A stretch of DNA of 64,000 bases, from NCBI RefSeq assembly GCF_014323725.1, contig NZ_JABVED010000005.1, positions 184,044-248,043 of the forward strand. Reading direction: 5' to 3'. How positions within the stretch are numbered: the stretch's first letter is position 1; every line of letters starts with the position of its first letter. Positions 43,326 to 50,984 of this stretch are shown piece by piece. Both the position numbers and the translations under genes were made by a program. The notes beneath the pieces were generated by a model. The model was not told where the DNA came from and did not search any database. It was given only the letters and a program-made list of their open reading frames with translations. Origin of the DNA: Actinokineospora xionganensis. Lineage in GTDB: Bacteria > Actinomycetota > Actinomycetes > Mycobacteriales > Pseudonocardiaceae.

Positions 43326-44456
43326 GGCATTCGGGTGCGCGCGGGTGGTGTTCAACGACGGGCCGCGTCTGCGTCAGCAGGCCCGCGAGGCGGGCGAGAA
43401 GTACATCTCCGACGGGGAGTTGTCCCGCCGCCTGATCACCCAGGCGAAGGCGACACCGCAACGGGTATGGCTGGGCGAGGTGTCGTCGGTCGTGCTGCAG
43501 CAGGCCCTGGCGGATTTGAACACCGCGTACCGCGACTTCTTCAACTCGATCTCGGGCAAGCGCAAGGGCCGCGCCCTCGCCCCGCCCCGGTTCCGGTCAC
43601 GCAAGGACAACCGGCAGGCCATCCGGTTCACCAAGAACGCCCGGCTTCAAGGTCCTCGACAACCGCAGGCCGCGGCTGCCGAAGATCGGCGACCTGGACG
43701 TGCGTTGGTCGCGGGTGCTGCCCTCGGCCCCCTCGTCGGTGACGATCGTCAAGGATGCGGCCGGTCGGTATTTCGCATCGTTCGTGGTCACCACCGGGCA
43801 GGAGGAGACGCTTCCGACGGTCGAGTCCGAGGTGGGTATCGACCTGGGGCTGACGCACTTCGCCGTGCTGTCCGACGGGACGAAAGTCGCGGCACCGAAG
43901 TTCCTGCGCCCCGCGGCCCGCAAGCTCAAGCGGTTGCAGCAGGACCTGGCCCGCAAGCAGCGCGGCGGCAACAACCGTAGGAAGGCGGTCGTGAAGGTAG
44001 CCCGGGCGCACGCCCGGGTGCCGACACCCGGCGAGACTGGCAGCACAAACTGTCCACAGCGATCATCCGTGACAACCAAGCGGTGTACGTCGAGGACCTG
44101 TGCGTCGTCGGTCTCGGTAGGACCCGGCTCGCCAAGAGCGTCCACGACGCCGGGTCGGCCTGCTTCACCGCCATGTTGGAGTACAAGGCCGCCCGGTACG
44201 GGCGCACCTTCGCCCGGGTGGACCGGTTCTTCCCGTCCACCCGGATGTGCTCGGACCGCGGACGCGTCAACGACAGGATGGCCCTGAACGTCCGAACGTG
44301 GGACTGCCCGTGTGGCAGCACCCACGACCGGGACGTCAACGCCGCGATCAATGTGTTGGCCGCCGGGCAGGCGGACAACGGAAAACGACCGTGGAGCGCA
44401 CGTAAGACCAGCACTCGTGCCGGCAGCGCGCGGAGAAGCGGTAACCCACGCAGTGG
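43290..44456 (+). pseudogene. tnpB: TnpB (RNA-guided nuclease ancestor of Cas12), broken
   Basis: Homology starts at RNLARAFGCARVVFND and runs through three frames. Frame changes occur at about 43645 (before FKVLDNRRPRLPKIGDLDVR) and about 44025 (before DWQHKLSTAIIRDNQAVYVE). The RuvC acidic residues remain (GIDLGLTHFAVL, VYVEDLCVVGL, DRDVNAAINVL). One zinc-finger Cys is replaced by Arg (MCSDRGRVND), and the segment after KSVHDAG also looks altered. The N-terminus is missing. TnpB would normally cut DNA guided by the element's right-end RNA. Confidence 0.85.
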
Positions 44457-44867
44457 AACGCCAGTGAGGACATCAACTACGACGTCGGCGCCGCCGTCGT
44501 CAACCCGCTCAACGGCCAAAGCCTGACCGATGTCGTTGGGGCGCAGTGGATCGCGTTCAACCAGCCCAAGTCGCAGAACATGTACGCCTTCGGCTACCCG
44601 GCCGCGTCGCCCTACGACGGCAGCAAGCTGATCTACTGTTCGGGTGGGACGTTCTCGGCGTTGCTGAGCAACGGGATCGGCATGACCTGCAACATGACCG
44701 GCGGGTCCAGTGGAGGTCCGTGGTTCAAGTCGTTCGTCGAGGGAACCGGCGTCGGCGTGCAGAACTCGGTCAACAGCTACAAGATCAATTTCTTTCCGAA
44801 CTGGATGTTCGGCCCGTATTTCGGGGCCGACGCGCAGAACGGCTACAACACCGCGCGGGCGAGCTGA
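44454..44867 (+). pseudogene. Secreted trypsin-like serine protease, C-terminal fragment
   Basis: A 137-codon frame without a proper start: WNASEDINYDVGAAVVNPLN through QNMYAFGYPAASPYDGSKL to the serine motif MTGGSSGGPWFKSFVEG. This is the C-terminal half of an S1/V8-like protease holding the Ser but lacking His and probably Asp and the signal peptide. It starts exactly where the broken tnpB ends, and no N-terminal half is found to the left, so the element or an associated deletion removed it. An internal ATG at 44580 is unlikely to be a real start. Confidence 0.75.
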
Positions 44868-44871
44868 CGCG

Positions 44872-44905
44872 ACACGGTCCCGCGGGGTGGTCCGCGGGAC
44901 CGTGT
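44872..44905. terminator. Hairpin terminator after the protease remnant
   Basis: A perfect 14-bp stem (ACACGGTCCCGCGG and its complement) with a six-base loop, followed by TCCTT, four bases after the stop codon. It is probably the original terminator of the protease gene. Confidence 0.8.
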
Positions 44906-44934
44906 TCCTTGCCGGGCATGCGAGACTGCAGGCG

Positions 44935-45705
44935 ATGAGCGCGCAAGATGATCTCCAGTCGATGGCCCTGGTGAACTACGGACACTTCACCTCGATGCGG
45001 GTCGACCGCGGCCGGGTCCGAGGCCTGGCCCGGCACCTCGAAAGACTCGACCGCGACGCCCGCGTGGTGTTCGGGCTCGGGATCGCCGAGGACCTGGTCC
45101 GCGCCGAGATCCGGCGCGCGATCGAGGGGCGCGCGCAGCCGGTTTACGCGCGTGCCAATGTCTTCGCTCCCAAGTTCGACCCGCGGGTGCCCGAAGCCGA
45201 GGTGGAGCCCGACGTCGTGGTGACCATCGGCGAACTGCCGCCCGACGACGTCGCGCCGCTGCGCCTGCGCACCGCCGGCTACCAGCGCGACCTGCCGCAG
45301 GTCAAGCACGTCGGCACGTTCGGCCTGTTCTACCAGCGCCGCATCGCCCGCAAAGCGGGCTTCGACGACGCGCTGTTCGTCAACTCCGACGGCGAGGTGT
45401 CCGAGGGCTCCACCTGGAACGTCTGCTTCCTCGACGGCGACAAGGTCGTCTGGCCGAGCGCGCCGGTGCTGCCCGGCATCGCGATGGGCCTGATCCAGAG
45501 CGGGATGACCCGCAGCGGGCTGGACTACGAGGTGCGGCCGGTCGCGATGGCGGAGCTGTCCGGTTTCCGCGCCGCGTTCGCCACCAACGCGCTGAGCCCC
45601 GTCCGGTCGATCTCGGTGATCGACGACGTCGAGTACGAGGTCGACGAGAAGGCCGCGGCCCGGCTGCTCCGCGCGCACGACCTGACCCCCGAGGAACGGG
45701 TGTGA
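44935..45705 (+). CDS. Class IV aminotransferase-like PLP protein
   Basis: Encodes 256 residues of the fold-type IV family (branched-chain aminotransferase, D-amino acid aminotransferase, ADC lyase). The N-terminal RLARHLERLD-like segment GLARHLERLDRDARVVFG, the PLP lysine in LPQVKHVGTFGLFYQRR, and EVSEGSTWNVCFLDGDKV are diagnostic; LPGIAMGLI binds phosphate. Specificity cannot be assigned. It overlaps the DUF2461 gene by four bases (GTGA). Confidence 0.87.
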   Translation: MSAQDDLQSMALVNYGHFTSMRVDRGRVRGLARHLERLDRDARVVFGLGIAEDLVRAEIRRAIEGRAQPVYARANVFAPKFDPRVPEAEVEPDVVVTIGELPPDDVAPLRLRTAGYQRDLPQVKHVGTFGLFYQRRIARKAGFDDALFVNSDGEVSEGSTWNVCFLDGDKVVWPSAPVLPGIAMGLIQSGMTRSGLDYEVRPVAMAELSGFRAAFATNALSPVRSISVIDDVEYEVDEKAAARLLRAHDLTPEERV

Positions 45706-46361
45706 GGTTCGAGGGGTTCGGCGAGTACGCGGTCGACTTCTTCGACGGCCTGGTCGCCGACAACTCCAAGACCTACTGGGACGCCAACAAGGCGACCTAC
45801 GAGTCCGACGTGCGTGTGCCGATGCGGACGCTGCTCACCGAGTTGGAGAAGGAGTTCGGCGGCGAGTTCGGCGCGCCGAAGGTGTTCCGGCCGTTCCGCG
45901 ACGTGCGCTTCGCGAAGGACAAGACGCCGTACAAGACCAACTGCGGCGGGGTGATCGAGGCAGGCCGGGGCGGCGGCGCGTACTACGTCGAGGTCAGCCC
46001 GGCTGGTCTGCGCACCGGCGGCGGCTGCTTCCACCTGGAGTCCGACCAGCTCGCCCGGTACCGTGCGGCGGTCGCCGAGGAGATCCACGGCGAGCGGCTG
46101 CGCGCCATCCTGGCCACGCTGAGGCGCACGGGCTGGGAGATCAAGGGCGACCAGCTCAAGTCCGCTCCGCGCGGGTACGACAAGGACCACGAGCGGATCG
46201 ACCTGCTGCGCTACCGCTCGGTCTACGCCGTGCGCGTGTGGGAGCCGGACGACGTCCTGCACGAGCGCGCGTGCTTCGACCGCGTGCGCAAGGCCTGGCG
46301 TCAGCTGCGCCCATTCAACGAATGGGCCCGCGACCATGTTGGCGTCGCGGTGACCGGTTGA
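45702..46361 (+). CDS. DUF2461 family protein
   Basis: Encodes 219 residues matching the DUF2461 (TIGR02453-like) family: FFDGLVADNSKTYWDANKA at the N-terminus, KVFRPFRDVRFAKDKTPYKT in the middle and GGCFHLESDQLARYRAAV. These proteins are widespread and have no known function. Coupled to the aminotransferase gene by a GTGA overlap. Confidence 0.85.
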   Translation: MRFEGFGEYAVDFFDGLVADNSKTYWDANKATYESDVRVPMRTLLTELEKEFGGEFGAPKVFRPFRDVRFAKDKTPYKTNCGGVIEAGRGGGAYYVEVSPAGLRTGGGCFHLESDQLARYRAAVAEEIHGERLRAILATLRRTGWEIKGDQLKSAPRGYDKDHERIDLLRYRSVYAVRVWEPDDVLHERACFDRVRKAWRQLRPFNEWARDHVGVAVTG

Positions 46362-46437
46362 TCACCGCAGGCTGAACAATCTGAATCGAAACTTAACTTA
46401 CTGGCCGGTACATCATGATCGGTCAAGCTCGGCGGTC

Positions 46438-46443
46438 TAAGCT
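46438..46443 (+). promoter_or_regulatory. Putative -10 box of pyk (leaderless)
   Basis: TAAGCT ends seven bases before the pyk GTG, with no Shine-Dalgarno site between, which fits a leaderless transcript. Confidence 0.5.
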
Positions 46444-46450
46444 GCCTCTC

Positions 46451-47881
46451 GTGAGCCGACGCGCGAAGATCGTTTGTACGATGGGACCTGCCACCGCCAC
46501 TCCGGAGAAGCTCCGTGAGCTCGTGGCAGCGGGCATGGACGTGGCCCGGATGAATTTCAGCCACGGCAGCCACAGTGACCACAAAGAGGTCTACGACCTC
46601 GTGCGCGCCGCATCCGACGAGGCAGGCCGCGCGGTCGGCGTGCTGGCCGACCTGCAGGGCCCGAAGATCCGCCTCGGCACCTTCGCGGGCGGTCCCGTCC
46701 AGTGGAACACCGGCGACGTCGTGCGGATCACCGTCGAGGACGTGGCGGGCACCCACGACCGCGTCTCCACCACCTACAAGGGCCTCGCCAACGACGCCAA
46801 GCCCGGCGACCGCCTGCTCGTCGACGACGGCAAGGTCGGCCTGACCGTGCTCGAGGTCGACGGCCAGGACGTGGTCTGCGAGGTCACCGAGGGCGGCCCG
46901 GTCAGCAACAACAAGGGCTTGTCCCTGCCCGGCATGGACGTCTCGGTCCCGGCCATGTCCGAAAAGGACATCGAGGACCTGGAGTTCGCCCTGCACCTGG
47001 GCGTCGACTTCATCGCGCTGTCCTTCGTCCGCTCGCCCGCGGACATCGACCTGGTCCACCAGGTGATGGACCGGGTCGGCAAGCGCAGGCTCCCGGTGAT
47101 CGCCAAGCTGGAGAAGCCCGAGGCGGTCGACAACCTCGAGGCCGTGGTGCTGGCCTTCGACGGCATCATGGTCGCCCGCGGCGACTTGGGCGTCGAACTG
47201 CCGCTGGAGTATGTCCCCATCGTGCAGAAGCGCGCGGTGCAGATCGCCCGCGAGAACGCCAAGCCGGTCATCGTCGCCACCCAGATGCTCGACTCGATGA
47301 TCAACAACTCCCGCCCCACCCGCGCGGAGGCCTCGGACGTCGCCAACGCGGTCCTGGACGGCGCCGACGCCCTGATGCTGTCCGGCGAGACCAGCGTCGG
47401 CCGCTACGCCGTCGAGTCCGTGCAGACGATGGTCCGAATCATCGAAGCAGTCGAGACCGAGACCACCCCGGACGCCGTTCCGCCCCTGACCCACGTCCCT
47501 CGCACCAAGCGCGGCGTGATCTCGTACGCGGCCCGCGACATCGGCGAACGCCTCAACGCCAAGGCCCTGGTCGCCTTCACGCAGTCCGGCGACACCGTCA
47601 AGCGGCTCGCGCGACTGCACACGAAGCTGCCGCTGCTTGCCTTCACCCCGGAACCCCACGTCCGCAGCCAGCTGGCGCTGACCTGGGGCACGGAAACGTT
47701 CCTGGTGCCCCAGGTGGACTCCACCGACCAGATGGTCCGACAGGTGGACCTTTCGATGCTGGCCATGGGCCGCTACCAGCCCGGAGACCTGGTCGTCATC
47801 GTCGCGGGCTCCCCGCCCGGAACCGTCGGCTCCACCAACCTCATCCGCGTCCACCGCCTAGGCGAAGAAGACCACGCCTGA
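46451..47881 (+). CDS. pyk: Pyruvate kinase
   Basis: Converts phosphoenolpyruvate and ADP to pyruvate and ATP. Encodes 476 residues. The barrel has RAKIVCTMGPATATPEKL, RMNFSHG, IAKLEKPEAVDNLEAV with the catalytic Lys, VARGDLGVELP, and TQMLDSMINNSRPTRAEASD; the B domain lies between about 70 and 165. The C-terminal allosteric domain ends IVAGSPPGTVGSTNLIRVH. The GTG at 46451 starts at the family N-terminus; the frame is open 12 codons further. Confidence 0.96.
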   Translation: MSRRAKIVCTMGPATATPEKLRELVAAGMDVARMNFSHGSHSDHKEVYDLVRAASDEAGRAVGVLADLQGPKIRLGTFAGGPVQWNTGDVVRITVEDVAGTHDRVSTTYKGLANDAKPGDRLLVDDGKVGLTVLEVDGQDVVCEVTEGGPVSNNKGLSLPGMDVSVPAMSEKDIEDLEFALHLGVDFIALSFVRSPADIDLVHQVMDRVGKRRLPVIAKLEKPEAVDNLEAVVLAFDGIMVARGDLGVELPLEYVPIVQKRAVQIARENAKPVIVATQMLDSMINNSRPTRAEASDVANAVLDGADALMLSGETSVGRYAVESVQTMVRIIEAVETETTPDAVPPLTHVPRTKRGVISYAARDIGERLNAKALVAFTQSGDTVKRLARLHTKLPLLAFTPEPHVRSQLALTWGTETFLVPQVDSTDQMVRQVDLSMLAMGRYQPGDLVVIVAGSPPGTVGSTNLIRVHRLGEEDHA

Positions 47882-47882
47882 C

Positions 47883-47990
47883 CCCGCGAGTCCAACGTTC
47901 AGGACAACGAGTCCAACGTTCAGAACATCACGCGCCGGTTTCGTGATCCCCGAACGTTGATCTCGGTGTTCTGAACGTTGAACTCGCGGG
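47883..47990. repeat. Long imperfect inverted repeat built of CAACGTTC units
   Basis: Arms of about 50 and 49 bases (47883-47932 and 47942-47990) pair almost throughout around a nine-base loop. Each arm holds two direct copies of a roughly 23-base unit containing CAACGTTC. It begins at the pyk stop and ends immediately before the putative tesB -10 box, so it would insulate the two genes as a strong hairpin. Confidence 0.85.
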
Positions 47991-47996
47991 TAGGGT
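47991..47996 (+). promoter_or_regulatory. Putative -10 box of tesB (leaderless)
   Basis: TAGGGT ends six bases before the tesB ATG and directly abuts the end of the long inverted repeat. Confidence 0.5.
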
Positions 47997-48002
47997 CGAG
48001 CG

Positions 48003-48929
48003 ATGACTGAGGTTGCGCGGGCGGCGGCTGAGGCGTTGGACCAGGAGCCGTTGACGGCTGACGGTGTCCCTCGTGGACAGGCTGTTCTCGACCGGCTTGT
48101 CGCTCTGCTCGATCTGGAGAAGATCGAGGAGAACATCTTCCGTGGGGTCAGTCCGAGCCACTCGCCGGTGCGGGTGTTCGGTGGGCAGGTCGCCGGTCAG
48201 GCGCTGGTCGCCGCCGGGCGGACGGTGCCGCCGGAGCGTGGGGTGCACTCGCTGCACGCCTACTTCATCCGCGGCGGCGACCCGAGTGTGCCGATCGTCT
48301 ACGAGGTCGACCGAATCCGCGACGGGCGCTCTTTCACGACCCGACGGGTGGTCGCCGTGCAGCACGGCAAGGCGATCTTCGCGTTGTCGGCTTCGTTTCA
48401 GAAGGTGGAACAAGGGGTCGAGCACGCCGAGAAGATGCCGGAAGTGCCCGCGCCGGACGGGCTGCCCACGCACGGCGAGCTGATGACGCCAGAGCTGAAG
48501 GCCAAGTTCGGCAGGATCGCCGACCGGCCCCGGCCGATCGACATCCGCTACGTCTCCGAACCGCCGTGGCTTTCCCGGGAGTCCGGTCCGCGGGAGGCGA
48601 GCAACCAGGTGTGGATGCGGGCCGACGGCACGCTCCCCGACGACCCGCTGCTGCAGGTCTGCGTGCTCGCCTACGCCTCCGACATGACACTGCTCGACGC
48701 GATCCTCGCCCGGCACGGCGTCTACTGGGGCACCGACAACGTGATGGGCGCCAGCCTCGACCACGCCATGTGGTTCCACCGGCCGTTCCGGGCCGACGAA
48801 TGGGTCCTCTACGACTGCGTTTCCCCGAGCGCCTCGGGTGGACGCGGTCTCGCGACGGGCCGGTTCTTCACGCAGTCCGGCGAACTCATCGCGACCGTCG
48901 TCCAAGAGGGACTGATCCGGATCGGCTGA
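48003..48929 (+). CDS. tesB: Acyl-CoA thioesterase II
   Basis: Encodes 308 residues forming a double hotdog. Hydrolyses fatty acyl-CoA to free acid and CoA. Signatures are RVFGGQVAGQALVAAGRTV and LHAYFIRGGDPSVPIVYEVD in the first repeat, and LAYASDMTLLDAIL, SLDHAMWFHRPFRADEWVLY and GRGLATGRFFTQSGELIATV in the second, with the catalytic Asp in the second. The length is normal. Confidence 0.95.
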   Translation: MTEVARAAAEALDQEPLTADGVPRGQAVLDRLVALLDLEKIEENIFRGVSPSHSPVRVFGGQVAGQALVAAGRTVPPERGVHSLHAYFIRGGDPSVPIVYEVDRIRDGRSFTTRRVVAVQHGKAIFALSASFQKVEQGVEHAEKMPEVPAPDGLPTHGELMTPELKAKFGRIADRPRPIDIRYVSEPPWLSRESGPREASNQVWMRADGTLPDDPLLQVCVLAYASDMTLLDAILARHGVYWGTDNVMGASLDHAMWFHRPFRADEWVLYDCVSPSASGGRGLATGRFFTQSGELIATVVQEGLIRIG

Positions 48930-48984
48930 CCGCGCGCCTGAGCGGCACTGCTCAATCGCTCGGCCACCAGCGGCGGTAGAGCCT

Positions 48985-49284
48985 CTAGCGGTAGAGCGGG
49001 GTTTCGCTCTCTTCGGTCATCAGCAGGCACAGGTGCGCGGTGAGGTACGCGCGGCACGGTGATGGCGCCTTGGTGAACAGCCGGGTGCGGCAGGTCGGGC
49101 AGCGGCCCTGCGCGTCCGGGTGGTGCTCGTCCAGCAGCGCCTGCAGCGCGGAGACGATGCGGGGGAGTTCGCCGCGGGCCAGTTCGGCGGCGGCGTGCTC
49201 ACCGCTCTCCGTCGCCCGGGTGCTGAGCGTGGACAGATAGTCCTGTAACGACGATTCCATGTGCCCGAAGATCGACTCGTTCAC
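48985..49284 (-). CDS. Small putative zinc-binding protein
   Basis: Encodes 99 residues from GTG at 49284 (ATG at 49260 possible). The first half is helical (MESSLQDYLSTLSTRATESG). The second has CPTCRTRLFTKAPSPCRAYL and HLCLLM, where four cysteines and a His could hold zinc. It is divergent from the XRE/DUF397 module. Family not recognised. Confidence 0.6.
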   Translation of the reverse strand: MNESIFGHMESSLQDYLSTLSTRATESGEHAAAELARGELPRIVSALQALLDEHHPDAQGRCPTCRTRLFTKAPSPCRAYLTAHLCLLMTEESETPLYR

Positions 49285-49453
49285 CCGGGTCCTTCCAATC
49301 GGCGGCGCGGATGACCGCAAGACAGTTCTTCCCTAGAGAGACTGCGTGGTCGTGGCGGCATTCTGCAAGTTGCAATACACGATCGGGTGACGGGTTTGGC
49401 GTGTCCGGTGAGCCGCTCACAGACTGGCCGCAAAACACGGAGGAGAGTCCCTT

Positions 49454-49549
49454 GTGTCCGACAAGATCAGCATCGAGACTTGCCGTGCGCGGACCCAGTC
49501 GCACCCATCAGTGGGCGGGGTCGTTATGCCCGCAGTCGAAACGAGGTGA
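49454..49549 (+). CDS. Possible 31-aa peptide upstream of XRE regulator
   Basis: A GTG-started frame of 31 codons, beginning MSDKISIETCRARTQSH, with a strong GGAGGAGAG ribosome-binding site. It ends six bases before the XRE start, so the two would be cotranslated. It has one Cys, no membrane segment and no recognisable family. Either a real small protein of the module or a leader peptide. Confidence 0.45.
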   Translation: MSDKISIETCRARTQSHPSVGGVVMPAVETR

Positions 49550-49555
49550 AACCAG

Positions 49556-50437
49556 GTGGCGCGAGACCTCAGCCCGACAGTGCGTCGCAGACGGCTCGCG
49601 GGTGAGCTGAGGAGATTTCGGGAGGCCGCGAACCTCACGATCGACGAGGTCGGCGACAAGCTCGAATGCTCGGCGTCGAAGATCAGCCGTATCGAGACCG
49701 GCCACGTCGGTGTCACCCCGCGCGACGTGCGCGACATGCTGGAGCTCTACGGCATCGAGGAGGACCGGCGCGAAGCCCTCGTCCAACTCGCCAGGGAAGC
49801 CCGGCAGAAGGGCTGGTGGCACGCCTACACCGAGGTGTTCACCGGGTCCTTCGTCGGGCTGGAGTCCGAGGCCGCGTTCCTGCACACCCACCAGGCGCTC
49901 CTGGTGCCCGGCCTGCTCCAGACCGAGGACTACACCCGCGCCGTCATCCGGGCCATCCGTCCCGACGTCGAGGACGACGAGATCGATAAGCGGGTCAAAG
50001 GCAGGCTCGTCAGGCAGCGGCTGCTCACCGACCCGCACCCGCCCGAGTACTGGGCGGTGATCGACGAAGCCGTCCTGCACCGCGTCGTCGGCGGACCCGA
50101 GGTGATGCGCGCCCAGCTCCACCGGCTCGTCGAGGCCGCCGCGATGCCGCACGTGACCCTGCAGGTCGTCCCGTTCGCGACCGGCGCACACGCCGGAATG
50201 GAAACCCCGTTCCTCATCCTGGGATTTCCCGAACAGTCCGACCCTGATGTCGTCTACGTCGAGAACACCACTTCGGGTGTCTACTTGGAACAGCCGTCGG
50301 ATGTCCGTCGGTATACGTTGATGTTCGACCATTTGCGCGCGGCGGCGTTGAAGCCCGATGACACCGTCGACCTGGTCCAGCGGACAGCCGATCGGCTGGG
50401 TCGTGAATCCGGAAAGAACGAGAGGAGCGGGGCGTGA
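49556..50437 (+). CDS. XRE-family regulator of an XRE/DUF397 pair
   Basis: Encodes 293 residues. The N-terminal helix-turn-helix spans about 14-70 (LAGELRRFREAANLTIDEVG, CSASKISRIETGHVGVTP). The rest is a DUF5753-like ligand domain with FVGLESEAAFLHTHQALLVP, GLLQTEDYTRAVIRA and LQVVPFATGAHAGMETPF. Such regulators are multiplied in mycelial actinomycetes and paired with small DUF397 proteins; a Streptomyces pair (Scr1/Scr2) is described as toxin-antitoxin-like and affects antibiotic production. The GTG start follows a GAGGTGAAACCAG site, and it overlaps the DUF397 gene by four bases. Confidence 0.9.
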   Translation: MARDLSPTVRRRRLAGELRRFREAANLTIDEVGDKLECSASKISRIETGHVGVTPRDVRDMLELYGIEEDRREALVQLAREARQKGWWHAYTEVFTGSFVGLESEAAFLHTHQALLVPGLLQTEDYTRAVIRAIRPDVEDDEIDKRVKGRLVRQRLLTDPHPPEYWAVIDEAVLHRVVGGPEVMRAQLHRLVEAAAMPHVTLQVVPFATGAHAGMETPFLILGFPEQSDPDVVYVENTTSGVYLEQPSDVRRYTLMFDHLRAAALKPDDTVDLVQRTADRLGRESGKNERSGA

Positions 50438-50640
50438 CCGTTTCTGGGCTTGCCCGCGCGGAGTGGCGCAAGAGCAGCCGCAGCGGCGCGGGCAACGACT
50501 GTGTCGAGCTCGCCGTCGGCACCAGCGCGACAGCGGTTCGTGACTCCAAGAACGCGGAGCACGGACACCTGGCTTTCGCCGACCTGGAATGGCGGGTGTT
50601 CGTCGGCGCCCTGAAGGGCGACGAGTTCGACGCTCGCTGA
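50434..50640 (+). CDS. DUF397 domain protein
   Basis: Encodes 68 residues with the family core WRKSSRSGAGNDCVELAVG and VRDSKNAEHGHLAF, ending WRVFVGALKGDEFD. Partner of the upstream XRE protein, coupled by a GTGA overlap and followed by a terminator. DUF397 partners are proposed toxins or modulators of the cognate XRE regulator. Confidence 0.92.
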   Translation: MTVSGLARAEWRKSSRSGAGNDCVELAVGTSATAVRDSKNAEHGHLAFADLEWRVFVGALKGDEFDAR

Positions 50641-50645
50641 GTCAC

Positions 50646-50697
50646 GGATCCCTTACCTGCCGCCGTGCGCCCCTGACCGGCGGCGGGTAAGGGGTCC
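50646..50697. terminator. Hairpin terminator after DUF397 gene
   Basis: Arms 50646-50662 (GGATCCCTTACCTGCCG) and 50681-50697 pair over 17 bp with two U-G wobbles, five bases after the DUF397 stop. No T-run follows. Confidence 0.75.
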
Positions 50698-50791
50698 GCC
50701 GCTCAGGACTGCGTGATCATCCGATGCCGGGTCCGCCGCCTCAGCGGCACTCTCCTCATCACTGGAGCTCGAAGCGATGAGGAGACAGACA

Positions 50792-50959
50792 ATGTGGACC
50801 ACCGAGGCCATCAACGCGGAGATCAGCTACCGGCGCGACGGCACGCGCGACCTCACCAGCAGGCTGCACCTGCACGAGGTCCGGCGCACCGGACCGGCCT
50901 GGCTGACCCGGCTGCTGCACCGGGGCGCCCCTCGAACAAGCGAGCGTTCGGCCAACTGA
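50792..50959 (+). CDS. Small basic protein, 55 aa
   Basis: Encodes 55 residues (MWTTEAINAEISYRRDGTR onward) preceded by GAGGAG at seven bases. An in-frame ATG at 50777 would remove that site. The C-terminus is arginine-rich. Similar short proteins beginning MWTTE are, to my recollection, common in related actinomycetes; no role is known. Confidence 0.5.
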   Translation: MWTTEAINAEISYRRDGTRDLTSRLHLHEVRRTGPAWLTRLLHRGAPRTSERSAN

Positions 50960-50984
50960 CCCGGCGCGCCGGGGTTGTGCGACC

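Larger units (their letters stand above)
43077..44456. mobile_element. Decayed IS200/IS605-type element
   Basis: Divergent remnants of a Y1 transposase (minus strand) and a TnpB (plus strand) arranged as in IS605, with their 5' ends fused by deletion near 43320. Neither gene is intact. The usual right-end hairpin is missing: after the TnpB tail the sequence passes directly into a serine protease coding frame at about 44454. Confidence 0.85.
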
